A stretch of DNA of 64,000 nt from Aphanomyces cochlioides (GCA_019828595.1 JAHQRK010000009.1:124001-188000), one strand, 5' to 3'. Shown: positions 1-10,913, counted from the first letter of the stretch. Numbers and translations are program-made. The notes: generated by a model from the sequence alone, not told the origin.

Positions 1-705
1 CTCTTCCGATATCTACCAGCCCTTGATCAAAGCTCTCGAGTCATCGAGCCACCCTCCACGTGCGAGTTCCCCAGCTATATGGCCATAAGTACCGATGCCC
101 ATCATTTAATCATTTCGTTGGATTCTCTCCCGCCATCAAAGGAACGGCTGTCCCAATCTTGTCTACCAAACACTGCGAAAAAAATGCCAGCATTTGCGGG
201 CGTCATACATATCATCTCTCAGCAGAGGAGCACCGCAAGTCGCGCTCCAATACACATACAATTAATGCCCTGACGACCATGTTAAAGCCCATATATCAAT
301 CAGCACCATCGAGACAAGCAAGACCATCAAGTACAGTAACGTCAAAGCGCCAATTTTTCGGTTTGATTGAAATCGAAGTTGCTTTGGATGTCGATATCTC
401 GACCACTGTCATCCAGATTGAAACTCTGAAGGTGGCAACGTGTTCGCCGATTCCATGAAACTCTATCTTAGATCAAAGGAGACAGTTTATACCGTTAAAG
501 TGTTGACAAGTCGATACGATCAGATGAGTCAAATAATCGGTTTGAGAAAAATACTTGACTTCAGTATGGAGAAACTTCGTTTTATCCGAATTTTTATTTC
601 AGAAATATATATTGAGTTATACAGGCAAATATAAAATTTATAAAATTATAGAATAATAGGGAGCCTTCTCGCTAGTTGTTAGCGAGTACGATAATTATTT
701 GTCAT
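1..705. other. No gene recognised
   Basis: Moderately AT-rich stretch before the first repeat. The ORFs present are short and show no family signature. The only notable point is an 18-nt motif at 551-568 that recurs exactly at 3604-3621 and has ATACT/AGTAT ends. Confidence 0.5.
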
Positions 706-961
706 AATATTGTGGATTCGCTAGAAATTTCCCAATTTGGATTCGTTTTTTGTATCAATCTCCAATCGCGCCAATACATTGGATGAATGAAAATTAGAAC
801 AGTACTTTCTCTCATGGAAACTGTACTTTCTTTAAAATTTTATTCAGCCAATCAAAATTGCCCAAAATATTTATTAGCCAATGGCGTCGATTGGTGAATC
901 GATCCGCCGGCGTGATTCGATTGAACGGGGTCTGGAAATTCGTATCAAATCAACAATATAT
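706..961 (+). repeat. Inverted repeat copy, left (~256 bp)
   Basis: Read on the plus strand, this block matches the reverse complement of 10390-10637 almost base for base, with a few substitutions and small indels. Shared parts include the AATATTGTGGATTCGCTAG end, two CCAAT-type boxes (CAGCCAATC, TAGCCAATGG) and the CGTATCAAATCAACAATATA end. The pair brackets both MFS genes and the DD34E transposon. It could be two copies of a MITE-like element in opposite orientation, or the ends of one large unit; I cannot tell which. Confidence 0.8.
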
Positions 962-1290
962 AAAATTGTACAAGTTTTTGTGCTTCACCCTGATTGGTCA
1001 GTTCCAAACCGATTAATTGGCACAGACCGAAAAATTTGCGCTTCTCTTTCTATGCATCGTGGCAGTTTCGTTGCCAGTCATCAGTGTTAACGAAATATTA
1101 ACCGGAAAATATCGATTGTGAGAAAAAATCTCTGTCGCCTGCATTGGAATGGTCAATCGCAACTTTTCGTCGAAAAGTTCGCACGTGAAGATTGGTAATG
1201 GTCCAGATGGGATCGAGCACTTGTTTTGCGCCTGGAACAATCGCAAGAGAATATTTCCCACTCACTCTTGGATTCACACCTAGTCGACCG

Positions 1291-2652
1291 ATGTTTTGGC
1301 GCAACCCGACGGCGCTCGCCCAAGTCATTCTCGTCTCGACGGTCTGCTTTACATGCCCGGGGCTGTACAATGCGCTCACCAACATTGCTGCTGGCGTCGC
1401 TGACCCGACGATCGCGTACAATGGTAGTGCGATCTTGTATGCGTTCTTTGCCGTCTTTGGTTTCTTTGGTGGCGGTGTCGTCAACATTATCGGCCCCAAG
1501 TGGACGCTCTTCATTGGCACGTGGGGCTACGTTTTGTACTCGCTGTCGCTCTTGTTCATGGACAAGAACTACGACAAGGAGCACAACGAATATGCGTCGT
1601 TGGCCAAGCTCTACTTTTATATCGCGAATGCGCTTCTAGGCGTTGGTGCCGGCTTTTTGTGGACGGCGCAAGGCCAAATGTGCATGGCGTACCCGACGCA
1701 AGAAACCAAAGGCACGTACTTTGCGTACTTTTGGGTCATTTTCAACCTCGGCGGCACGCTGGGCGGTTTCATGGCCTTTGGCACCAACTACGATTTGTCC
1801 ACGGAAGGCGCGTCTGCGTCCACATTGACGTACATTATCTTTTTGATCCTCATGTCGTGCGGCGCGCTCTTGTCTCTCTTCTTGGCGAACCCTGAAAACG
1901 TTGTCAGGAACGACGGATCGCGTGTCCTTGTCGCGCGTTTGCCGTCGCCCACGCAAGAAATCCTCGCCACGGCGCGGGTCTTTGTCGATCCCAAGATGTT
2001 GTTGCTCTTCCCGCTCTTTGCCTACTCCAACTGGTTTTACAGCTACCACTCGTTTTTCAACACGGCGCTCTTCAACACTCGGTCGGCGTCGCTCTCGTCT
2101 GCCTTCTACTGGGCGGCGCAAATGCTCGGGGCGTACACCGTCGGCATCTTCCTCGATCGCCCTGGCCCCAAGAAATTCAAAGCGCTCCGATCGATTTTGA
2201 TCATTGGCACGAGTGTCATGATCATGTGGGGCGCGGCGTGCTGGCTCCAGCTCGACTTTGACTTGAGCAACGACGAAGGCAAGAAGAAGAACATTGACTT
2301 CCAAGAAGGAAGGTTCTATCCCAAGTGGTTGCTCTACATGTACTTTGGTTTCAACGACGCTGTGGTCCAAGTGTGGTCATATTGGCTCATGGGCCAGCTC
2401 TCGGACGATTTGGGCACATTGGGGCGCTACTCTGGTTACTACAAGTGCGTGCAATCCGGCATGGCGGCCGTCGCGTGGCGTTTGAACGGTATCCCCATCT
2501 CGGGCATTGCCAGTGTGACCGTCAGTTGGGCGATCACGGCACTCGGCATGATCGGCGCGTACATTTCCGTGTACAACTACTTGGCCGACGCCCCTCGTGA
2601 CCGCTACGATGAATTCGACATGCTCGATGAAGTTGCCAAGGATCGCCGTTGA
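1291..2652 (+). CDS. UNC-93-like MFS transporter, copy 1
   Basis: Encodes 453 residues, exactly the length of the paralogue at 5197-6558. An upstream in-frame ATG at 1192 would add 33 residues. I chose 1291 because the protein then begins MFWRNPTALAQV, matching MFFKSPTALSQV of the paralogue. The sequence is very hydrophobic with about ten to twelve membrane segments, for example around VILVSTVCFTCPGLYNAL, the glycine-rich FFGGGVVNIIGPKW, and FILMSCGALLSLFLANPENV. This pattern fits the UNC-93/DUF895 branch of the major facilitator superfamily, found in many fungi and oomycetes. The substrate cannot be read from sequence. No introns are needed. The ORFs on the opposite strand are shadows caused by codon bias. 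Confidence 0.9.
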   Translation: MFWRNPTALAQVILVSTVCFTCPGLYNALTNIAAGVADPTIAYNGSAILYAFFAVFGFFGGGVVNIIGPKWTLFIGTWGYVLYSLSLLFMDKNYDKEHNEYASLAKLYFYIANALLGVGAGFLWTAQGQMCMAYPTQETKGTYFAYFWVIFNLGGTLGGFMAFGTNYDLSTEGASASTLTYIIFLILMSCGALLSLFLANPENVVRNDGSRVLVARLPSPTQEILATARVFVDPKMLLLFPLFAYSNWFYSYHSFFNTALFNTRSASLSSAFYWAAQMLGAYTVGIFLDRPGPKKFKALRSILIIGTSVMIMWGAACWLQLDFDLSNDEGKKKNIDFQEGRFYPKWLLYMYFGFNDAVVQVWSYWLMGQLSDDLGTLGRYSGYYKCVQSGMAAVAWRLNGIPISGIASVTVSWAITALGMIGAYISVYNYLADAPRDRYDEFDMLDEVAKDRR

Positions 2653-5196
2653 ATTGCATGTTGTTTCTGACCTATTTGCTCGTCTTCTGTATAACTATAT
2701 AGTCCTTAGATAAACGTTCCCCTTTTTCCCCATCAGTCCCCTTTATCGCCCTGTGATAGACCCCAGAGGGGGAAACCTTCTAACCGTCTTTACAGCCGTT
2801 AAAATTAACCAAGGCATCCTCACAAGCCCCCCAGATGATGAGCAACAAGAGCGACTACTATAATAGGTGTCACTGCGTTTGTAAAGACTGCGCCGTGACA
2901 ATCGAGCCCCGTCCATTCTTTTTGAGTAATTGGGTTCCCCCTGACACGCGGTCGGACTGTGTTGATAAATCCATCAAGAAGCCAGGCTTGAGACCATGTC
3001 TAATGAATCCCCCCGCTTCCATTTCAACGCATTAGTCCACTGCGTTGCCTCTACCCAACGGGAGGGGGAACAAACGTGACGACGTTGGTGTCTATTGCAA
3101 GCACCTGAACGCAGGGGAAGACTTACTTGAGTTCAAATCGTTTCAAACTTGGATCACGACCGCCACGTGAGTGGGTCGAGGGCCGTTGCACATATCAAAC
3201 TCGACCCGTGAGCAATCAAAATAGCTACGGTAACTGTGGTAACAGTACCATGCCACTCTCCCCGGTGGGACATACCACTCGAACGAATCACATGAATCTC
3301 CAAGGCCAGATGCCTTGCCGCCGTGGATTTGGGCATTCCGTCTGTCCAGACGGCGACATTCCTTTAGCCTCCTCGATACCGAATCGACCAAGTGCCATCA
3401 GCTCGCGCTTTCGCCTTGAAAGGGCAAAGTGCACTTTGCACTTTAAGTACAGTCAAGTATTGTCAATTTCATTCAAAATTGTGAAATGTATCGATTTTTC
3501 AAATCGATCTGCAAATCGCTCAGCCAATCAGAATCGAGTATTTACCTAATTCACGCAAAACACACCCAGACACACGTGTAATTAATTTGGGACGTTTCCA
3601 TTTATACTTGACTTCAGTATGATCGAATCGATTTGGAATAGAATTCGATTTTGGTAAAAAATACAAATTTGGGTGAAAAAGACAATACTGTAATCTCGGA
3701 AAATTCCCAGGTGCACATCACACTCTCTGTCTTGTTAACAATAGCAACTCTTCGAAAGAAAGTATTGTGTGCACTCGAATTCGTCCCAAAGATGCACGAA
3801 TGTTGCCGTCGACTACAGAGTCGTTGTCGTCGTCGTGGCGAGTTCTACCGCCAGAGGAGCTCTCTCGATCGATACATTTGTACCCAGACGGCGATTCCAG
3901 CCTAGTCGATGGATTTTATCCACTCTCCCCCGTCTGCAGCGATCATGCCAAAAAGTTGTTTGACGTGCTTGGCCCAGGTCTCAACAATGAAGCTCAACCA
4001 TGTGTATGCGCCACGTCGGGCTCTCTCGCTATTCCGGACGCAAGACGGATCCAATCCACATCGCTTTTTTACCCACAACTCCACCTAACTTACGAACGAT
4101 CGTTCCATGCAATGCAAGTCATAGCTGGCGTCAGAGGACCTCCGACCTCTTCAACCGTCCAGAAAGTCAATCGTCTTTGTCTTTCCGCCACGTTGCGACC
4201 ACCGCCACTCGTCTCTCTCTCGCGCCTACAATAATCAACTCAGGTCGCCGTCCAACTGTGCGCAAGTTGGTTGTCTTCGCACGGCAGATGGATCGTTTTC
4301 ACGCATTTTTCAATGCGCAATTACAAATGGCAGCATCGGAATTGGGCTTGCCTCCGGTAGGAATCGCCACTTGGTGTTTTTTTGCCTCCTGGTGCTTGCC
4401 GTCCAGTCAAGTCGTTCATCCTCCTCGTGTCTGTCCTATGATGGTTCGATTCTTATCTCTGCGCCGTCATCGCCTCGTCGTGGTGCTGTGCTGCATTTCT
4501 TTGTCTTTCTGGATTATTGTGCACGTTGAATTTAAGCACACACACACACACGACCTGAGTCCGCTCAGCTTTTTCGCCACCTTTGAACTTTTTTTCACAA
4601 TCGCGGTGACCGCTTGATGGCGGCGGCTGGAGCTCGTCAGCCTTGATGGGAGCAGGCAGTTTCTTCCAAGCATTGAAAAAGGGACCATATACGTCTCGTG
4701 AATCGAGTTTTTACCCAACTGGAATGTCATGTGTCTGGACGATGACGGCGCCTCCATATTATGACTGACGTCGCTTGATTCCGCCACGTGACTAACATGA
4801 CGTTGCTGGTCACACTTAGTCCATTAGCTCTGCCTCTAGAAAGCTCAGTGTGGAGCAAAGCTAGCACCGCTGGACGAGTTTGAGCATGTCGAATCTTGCA
4901 ATCGACAAATTCCATCGCATTTGTGTCAACTTTTTGAAAATGCATATTTCAAATACAATGTATGCATTTTCGATGAAATTCGATGGAAATCGACTAATTT
5001 GCATTTTTGTGGGCAAAGGGACAAGTAGAAAAACTTTTTGTTACCAACGACGGCCGGCCTTCAAGAAAGTTGTTGGTTCAACGATTCAGACGCGAGAGAG
5101 AGAGGTCCGACGACTAGACAGGCGACAGCAGCAGGTTTGGAGAGCTTCTCCGACATTTTTTAACCTCAGTTTTGGATTTGCGCAGCGGTCGGCAAG
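2653..5196. other. 2.5 kb intergenic region between the two MFS paralogues
   Basis: No convincing gene on either strand. It contains an exact second copy of the 18-nt motif of 551-568 at 3604-3621, a (CA)n microsatellite around 4536-4552, and just upstream of the second MFS gene a CGACATTTTTT stretch (~5151-5161) that loosely resembles an oomycete initiator. Either this DNA separated the tandem duplicates after duplication or it holds decayed genes I do not recognise. Confidence 0.5.
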
Positions 5197-6558
5197 ATGT
5201 TTTTCAAGAGCCCGACGGCACTCTCGCAAGTGCTGATTGTAGCGTTTGTGTGCTTTACGTGCCCTGGTTTGTTCAATGCGCTCGGCAGTATCGCCGCTGG
5301 TATCAACGACGAAACGATCTCGTACAACGGCAGTGCGATCTTGTATGCGTTCTTTGCGGTGTTTGGTTTGTTTGGTGGCGGTGTGGTCAACATTATCGGT
5401 CCCAAGTGGACGTTCTTCATCGGCACGTGGGGCTATGTCTTGTACGCGTCGTCGCTCTTGGTGATGGACAAGAACTTTGACAAGGTCGAGAAAGTGTACA
5501 CGTCCGGTGCCAAGAACTATTTCTACGCGACGAATGCGATCTTGGGCGTCTGCGCTGGTTTCTTGTGGACGGCGCAAGGTCAAATCTGCATGGCGTACCC
5601 GACGTCCGAGACGAAGGGCAAGTACTTTGGCATGTTTTGGGTCATTTTCAACTTGGGCGGCACGTTGGGCGGCTTCTTGGCGTTCGGCACCAACTACAAC
5701 ACGACCGGCAACGTCGCGTCGACTGCGACGTACATTGTGTTTTTGGTGTTGATGTCTTGCGGCGCCTTCTTGTCGCTCGTGTTGGCGAACCCTGAAAATG
5801 TGATCCGCAACGACGGCACGGCGGTCAAGGTGGAACGTTTGCCCAGTCCTGCGTCTGAATTGATCGAGACGGCCAAGGTGTTTTTGGACCCCAAGATGTT
5901 GTTGCTCTTCCCGTTGTTCGCGTACTCGAACTGGTTTTACAACTACCACTCGTTCTACAACACGGCGTTGTTCAATGCTCGTTCTGCGTCGTTGGCCGCT
6001 GCGTTCTACTGGGCGGCGCAAATGTTGGGTGCGTACACGGTCGGTGTCTTCTTGGACCGTCCTGGTGCCAAGAAGTCCAAGGCGTTGAAGTCGATTTTCG
6101 TCATTGGTGTGCTCATCATGGTCATGTGGGCGTCTGCGTTGTGGATGCAGATCGACTTTGAGTTTGGTTTGGCGTCCAAGAAGAAGGGCATTGACTTCAA
6201 GGAAGGTCGCTACTGGCTCAAGGCGTTGTTGTACATGTTTTGGGGTTTCAACGACGCGATTGTGCAAGTGTGGTCGTACTGGCTCATGGGGCAATACTCG
6301 GACGATTTGGGCACGTTGGGACGCTATGCTGGTTACTACAAGTGCGTGCAATCGGGCATGGCGGCCGTGTCGTGGCGCTTGGGCGGTATTCCCATCTCGG
6401 CCAACGCGTCGTTGGCGATCAACTGGGGTTTGTCCTTCGTCGCCCTCATCTGCGCTTACATCTCGGTCCGCACGTACTTGGAAGATGCCCCTGAAGGCTA
6501 CAAGAGCGTGGAAACCCCCAACGCTGAAAAGACCGACGGCTTGATGATGGCTCATTAA
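5197..6558 (+). CDS. UNC-93-like MFS transporter, copy 2
   Basis: A 453-residue intronless paralogue of the gene at 1291-2652, in the same orientation. Both share nearly every membrane segment and the motifs GNPENVxRNDG-like, ALYxWAAQMLGAYTVG-like and GYYKCVQSGMAAVxWR. Differences lie mainly in the N-terminus, the central loop and the hydrophilic tail, which here ends in MMAH. It is a predicted polytopic membrane transporter of the UNC-93/DUF895 MFS branch, with unknown substrate. The ATG at 5197 follows an in-frame non-coding leader and begins directly before the first conserved segment, so the start is well supported. Tandem duplication is clear from sequence; functional divergence is not testable here. 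Confidence 0.9.
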   Translation: MFFKSPTALSQVLIVAFVCFTCPGLFNALGSIAAGINDETISYNGSAILYAFFAVFGLFGGGVVNIIGPKWTFFIGTWGYVLYASSLLVMDKNFDKVEKVYTSGAKNYFYATNAILGVCAGFLWTAQGQICMAYPTSETKGKYFGMFWVIFNLGGTLGGFLAFGTNYNTTGNVASTATYIVFLVLMSCGAFLSLVLANPENVIRNDGTAVKVERLPSPASELIETAKVFLDPKMLLLFPLFAYSNWFYNYHSFYNTALFNARSASLAAAFYWAAQMLGAYTVGVFLDRPGAKKSKALKSIFVIGVLIMVMWASALWMQIDFEFGLASKKKGIDFKEGRYWLKALLYMFWGFNDAIVQVWSYWLMGQYSDDLGTLGRYAGYYKCVQSGMAAVSWRLGGIPISANASLAINWGLSFVALICAYISVRTYLEDAPEGYKSVETPNAEKTDGLMMAH

Positions 6559-6860
6559 ATAAAACGCATTTCTCTTTGTTGTATCTCTCTCGAATGCTGT
6601 CCTCTGCTCTCTCTGATGGGAACAAGTCCATTGTTTTGGAATCTGGAGGACAGATATCCTCCGTGAATACGGTACGCCAGTCGACGAGAGTTGACCGAGT
6701 TGTCCGCCATATCATCAGCGTGTACTGTAGTTGGAGTCAGAGGCCCCGAAAAAGAAAAATATATTCTCCGGAAAACATCGGACAAATATTGCCGTTTGTA
6801 TGCATCCACAGAAAATTTGTCCTGTATTTTCCAAAATACTCAAAATTCTTTTCATGATTT
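6559..6860. other. Spacer between MFS copy 2 and the transposon
   Basis: No gene seen. It becomes AT-rich toward the presumed transposon end. Confidence 0.5.
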
Positions 6861-6976
6861 AATTATTGTATTTTCCAAATTCTTTGCAAAAAAGAAAAAG
6901 AAATAGCCGAGAAATATTCACCAATATCCGGATAGATGATCTATAATTGTTTGGCGCGCATTGTGAAAACAGAGAG

Positions 6977-8566
6977 ATGCATCGTCCTGTGGAAGAACGA
7001 ACGTTCGTGTTCAACGTATACACGAGCTCCTCAGAGACGCCGACGTTTCAACCCTCTAAGCGGAAGATATATGACTCAATTCTCCCTTTGAACACAACGG
7101 CCGTTGACATTCGAGACTCCCTCCTTGACTTTTACGATTCGATTGACGATCCACTATGGAAAGAGCCAAACACGTCGCATCGTCAAGAGGCATTGTTTCT
7201 TGTTCGTTGGCCGGGAGGAATAAAGCGGATTCGTTCGGCAATACGAAATGAAGATGACTGGGAAACATTTTTGAAAGACAACACTGAATCGTTGACATCG
7301 CCTCGTTACTCAGACTTGTCGAGCGTCAGCGTCGAAGTAGACGTTATCTTATGGACAAAGAAACAACCCAAGCGAGTATATCATGAAGATGGAGAAGGAA
7401 GATCAAAGCGCATTCGTATAACCACAGTTCAGATTGTGATTCGTCCCCCAGTTTATTTGCACGAAGGCAAGTCAAAACGTTCAACACGGGAATCCAGATC
7501 AGGCAAAGAAGTGCATGGCTCAAAAGCAATTGTTGCAACTTTGGAACTTCCGGAACTTGAGTTGCTGACAACGTTGTCTTTGGGCGATTTACGCGTGCGT
7601 TGCTTTGAACATTTGCACTCTGGAAATGATACCGCTAGACGAGCACTTGCCCAGATTGATCAAAAGCATGGAGGAGTTTACAAAGCTTGTGGATCAGGGA
7701 CAAAAATGGAGCATATTATTGATACCCGAATGATGAGGCAAATTGTACGCTCTATGCCACATGCTGCAGGTATTAAAACATTGACCATTGCCTTTGGGAG
7801 TGGCCCGATGGCAAGTGATTGTCTGGTGACTGCTACGCTTGATGGCGAGTTCCACTTTTCACAGTCTGACATATCAACCCCTTTACCTTCGGACGTTGCT
7901 GACTCCAACAAGAAAGCGAGTGCAGACAGCAAAATCTCCATGTCGATTGCTGAGAAAATTGTTCAAGCCGTAAATTCCCATCCTTTGAGTCCATATTACC
8001 ATGGTCTACACTCACGACATGCAATGTTCTTGGCAAATTATTTGAATCAACACCCTTCGAAAACGATCAAGTATGGCGCAATGTTCGATGTAGAGGATTT
8101 TGTTCAACTGTTTGAGGAATTGGAATTTCCAGACTGGGAGCATCGTACCGCACAGAAGGCATGTGGAAATGGTGAGCTGCCAATGAAAGACAAATTCCCC
8201 CCTAGTGAAGGAACTAACAAGCCACCCACATTCGTTTTCAAGCCACCGACATCATCTCTTGCTGACACGCTAGCAGCTCTAGTGCAAATGAAATCGCGCC
8301 AAATGGAAATGGGATGTGATACCTGGATTCGCGCCCTTCGTTATGTTGCAAAAGAAGCGCAAAATCAAGGGCTGATCCCATCTAACGAAATCCGACAAAT
8401 GGTGAAAGTTTTGCTGCATGATCGAAATACAAAGATGCTTGCCAATCTAGTGCAAGCCACGTCAGAGCCTCCACATACAATGACGCCTTCTCCAGCATCG
8501 TTTATTGATGAATACAAATCATTGATGGACCTAGGCTTTTTTTATTCTCCAACTAATGAAATCTAA
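6977..8566 (+). CDS. Transposon-borne ORF of unknown function
   Basis: An open frame of 529 residues from the ATG at 6977 (539 from an ATG at 6947). I do not recognise a family. The N-terminal third has a beta-rich look (ERTFVFNVYTSSSE). Around residues 130-190 is a strongly basic stretch with KKQPKR and RSKRIRI, which could be a nuclear localisation or nucleic-acid contact region (inference). The C-terminal ~100 residues are predicted helical. It lies inside the terminal repeats of a DD34E element and its stop codon overlaps the transposase stop by four bases. That makes it either a second transposon protein or a captured passenger. It is intact, with no internal stops. Confidence 0.75.
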   Translation: MHRPVEERTFVFNVYTSSSETPTFQPSKRKIYDSILPLNTTAVDIRDSLLDFYDSIDDPLWKEPNTSHRQEALFLVRWPGGIKRIRSAIRNEDDWETFLKDNTESLTSPRYSDLSSVSVEVDVILWTKKQPKRVYHEDGEGRSKRIRITTVQIVIRPPVYLHEGKSKRSTRESRSGKEVHGSKAIVATLELPELELLTTLSLGDLRVRCFEHLHSGNDTARRALAQIDQKHGGVYKACGSGTKMEHIIDTRMMRQIVRSMPHAAGIKTLTIAFGSGPMASDCLVTATLDGEFHFSQSDISTPLPSDVADSNKKASADSKISMSIAEKIVQAVNSHPLSPYYHGLHSRHAMFLANYLNQHPSKTIKYGAMFDVEDFVQLFEELEFPDWEHRTAQKACGNGELPMKDKFPPSEGTNKPPTFVFKPPTSSLADTLAALVQMKSRQMEMGCDTWIRALRYVAKEAQNQGLIPSNEIRQMVKVLLHDRNTKMLANLVQATSEPPHTMTPSPASFIDEYKSLMDLGFFYSPTNEI

Positions 8567-9657
8567 GTGGATTCCTCGATTAAGGCGTACAAGAGCATGC
8601 ATTGTTCCAAATCATCATCGACAATTTCAACATCGAGACCACAATTTCGCATGTAGTTCAACATCATCGATCGATCAACAGATGCCAGCGCGTCCATGTG
8701 AGCATCCCAAAATCGGGCGCGAGTCAAATTTGAATTGCGTTTCAAACTTGCTTTGTACACGTGAAAGCAATATTCGATGGGCATCAGGTCAGGTGAGAAT
8801 GGTGCTGTGTAGAGCACGATTGTGCCAACTGACTGAACAAGCTGCTCAAACTCTGGGCTATGATGGATTGTAGCATTGTCAATCACCACCACACTTCGCG
8901 CTTCGTTGAGTAGGAAATTTCCAAGACACGGAAGCAAATATCGTCTCGTCCAGAATAGAAATCCATCAGTATCAACTGTTCCGAGTGTTAAATCGTCATC
9001 ATTTGGATCCATTTTTCGTTGTACTAGCTGACACGCTTGAGGCAAGAAACCGTCCTGATCAGCAGCAGCAAGTAGCGTAAAGCGGTGTTCACACGTTGGG
9101 TCAAATATTTCACTGACACAGTTCTGCTGACCACGTACGCCCCATCCACGTCGACGTCTTGCATCATTGCGACCCTTATGTGTTTCATCGACAAATAAAA
9201 GGCAATGGGTATCATATCGTCGGATTGCATCAAGGAATTGAGAACGACAAATTTCGTCTTGCTGTGTCGCTCTTGCTGTCAATACTTGCAAGGTTAATCC
9301 AAGTGTTTGAAGCGATCGATGGATTGTCGAAAGTGCGTAGCAGTGTCCCGTTCTGAGGAAGAGATTTTCTTGCATCTCATCGAGATAGAGATGAGGGCTT
9401 TCTTCTGCAATGTGCTTGAGCTGGATAATGTCGTCACCCTCAAGTCGAGTGGTACAACACCGATGCCTTAGGCGTTTCGTTTCACAGGGGAGCTGTCCAA
9501 AGAGCTGAAAATGCTTGATCCAACGGTAAACGGTCACAAGATGAAGCGTTCGGGGCATTGATTGAATAATTTGGGATGGAGTTTGTCCGCACTCATGCAT
9601 ATCAATCACGAGCTGTTGAAGTCGTCGAGAGTTCCACAACCCCCCTGAACGTTGCAT
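8563..9657 (-). CDS. DD34E transposase (IS630/Tc1-mariner superfamily)
   Basis: An intact 364-residue transposase. The N-terminal ~60 residues form a helix-turn-helix region (SPSQIIQSM-like, VYRWIKHFQLFG). The catalytic DDE core is visible: Asp157 in LFVDETHKG, Asp260 in VVVIDNATIHHS, and Glu295 in FSPDLMPIEYCF. The 34 residues between the second Asp and the Glu give the DD34E spacing of the IS630/Tc1-mariner group. An uninterrupted frame and recognisable terminal repeats suggest recent activity. It converges with the unknown ORF at 6977-8566. Close relatives in oomycetes are expected from family knowledge but were not searched. Confidence 0.9.
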   Translation of the reverse strand: MQRSGGLWNSRRLQQLVIDMHECGQTPSQIIQSMPRTLHLVTVYRWIKHFQLFGQLPCETKRLRHRCCTTRLEGDDIIQLKHIAEESPHLYLDEMQENLFLRTGHCYALSTIHRSLQTLGLTLQVLTARATQQDEICRSQFLDAIRRYDTHCLLFVDETHKGRNDARRRRGWGVRGQQNCVSEIFDPTCEHRFTLLAAADQDGFLPQACQLVQRKMDPNDDDLTLGTVDTDGFLFWTRRYLLPCLGNFLLNEARSVVVIDNATIHHSPEFEQLVQSVGTIVLYTAPFSPDLMPIEYCFHVYKASLKRNSNLTRARFWDAHMDALASVDRSMMLNYMRNCGLDVEIVDDDLEQCMLLYALIEEST

Positions 9658-9770
9658 CGTGTTTTGTGCCTTGCACGAGCGTTCGATAATTGTCCATTTC
9701 CAGATAACAAAAAAAAAATTTCAAATAATAAAAGTTTATTTTTTGCAAAGAATTTGGAAATTACAATATT

Positions 9771-10389
9771 TGTAGTACTACGTTTTGTATGAAATAAAAT
9801 AAAGTTTGAGTGGAATGCGAATGGAATGCAATCCACAGAAGGATTTTTCTGCGGGAAAATGAGCCAATCACATTTCGAGAAAATCCAAAAATAGCATCAA
9901 GAGACTGACGTTTGACGAGTCGTAGATAAGATGCAATATGATGAAGAATCTATTGCTAAGAAGTGCAGCACAACAAACTAAGATAGTGAGAAGCGTTGAG
10001 CAGTTGAGGTGTTGTATTCCCTTTTCTTTCTGGCCACGCAACGCGATGTTTCATTTCAACTTATGGCTGGAATCTACTAGCGTGGTTTTATCACTCATCG
10101 TTATATTAGAGATATAACACCCTTAGAACTCTAAGGTAGTCTCAAGTATGCTGATGATTGCCTGCCTTTTGAAGTCAATAAAGGCATTTTCGATTGCCTT
10201 TTGAGACTTGCACGTAAGAGTCGCTGTCTCATGACTTGTGTTTTTGGCCAATTAAACACCGCACAACTTTTAATAACTATTGATTGGCTGAAATATACAT
10301 AGTAGGATTATTTTTCTGTGAATTCCGAAGACAAGTCATTCATATTCCAGTAGGGTAGAAATAAATATATTTGAGCAAAAATATTGAGA
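9771..10389. other. Intergenic region, no gene
   Basis: AT-rich, no coding signature. A short palindrome CCTTAGAACTCTAAGG lies near 10121-10136. Confidence 0.5.
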
Positions 10390-10637
10390 ATATATTGTTG
10401 ATTTGATACGAATTTCCAGACCCCGTTCAATCGAATCACGTCGATTCACCAATCGACGCCATTGGCTAATAAATATTTTGGGCGATTGTGATTGGCTGAA
10501 TAAAATTTGAGAGAAAGTACAGTTTCCATGAGAGAAAGTACTGTTCTAATTTTCATTCATCCAATGTGTTGGCGCGATTGGAGATTGATACAAAAAACGA
10601 ATCCAAATTGGGAAATTTCTAGCGAATCCACAATATT
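10390..10637 (-). repeat. Inverted repeat copy, right (~248 bp)
   Basis: Reverse-complement partner of 706-961. It ends in AGCGAATCCACAATATT at the right and starts in TATATTGTTGATTTGATACG at the left. The two copies differ by scattered substitutions and a few indels, so they are not an exact recent duplication. Confidence 0.8.
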
Positions 10638-10913
10638 TTGCAGATATTGTCCTTTTCAATGAAATGTGGACTTGGCAGGTCATTGGCCAAATCGCATAGC
10701 AATCGACTATGCTAAATTTAATATGAAATATTGTATAGTATACAAAGTTAAGTACAATTTCTTCCTAGCAATGGTACCTGCATCCCAGAATACCGTCATG
10801 CATGATTTCTACGCCCAATACAACCTCGTTATGAAGCGTCAAGACGCCGCGCGTAGTCAGCGTCCATCATGGCCTTTCCCCACGGCCTTTCCCCAAGTCA
10901 TAAAATTAAGGTG

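Larger units (their letters stand above)
6861..9770 (+). mobile_element. DD34E (IS630/Tc1-mariner-like) DNA transposon with two convergent ORFs
   Basis: The terminal segments 6861-6897 and 9734-9770 are imperfect inverted repeats. On the plus strand the left one contains TTTTCCAAATTCTTTGCAAA and the right one contains its near reverse complement. Between them lie a plus-strand ORF (6977-8566) and a minus-strand transposase (8563-9657), which overlap tail-to-tail by four bases. The transposase identifies the element. The exact outer ends and a TA target duplication could not be fixed by eye, so the limits are approximate. Confidence 0.7.

Noticed and set aside
3127..3549. 140-codon ORF between the MFS genes
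   Set aside because: No domain, composition unlike the neighbouring genes, no paralogue near the other MFS copy.
4536..4552. CA microsatellite as a regulatory element
   Set aside because: Simple repeat with no neighbouring gene features; too short to interpret.
5086..6555. 489-codon minus-strand ORF opposite MFS copy 2 (and 1636-2370 opposite copy 1)
   Set aside because: Shadow of the codon bias of the transporter gene; Arg/Gln/His-rich, no start context, no domains.
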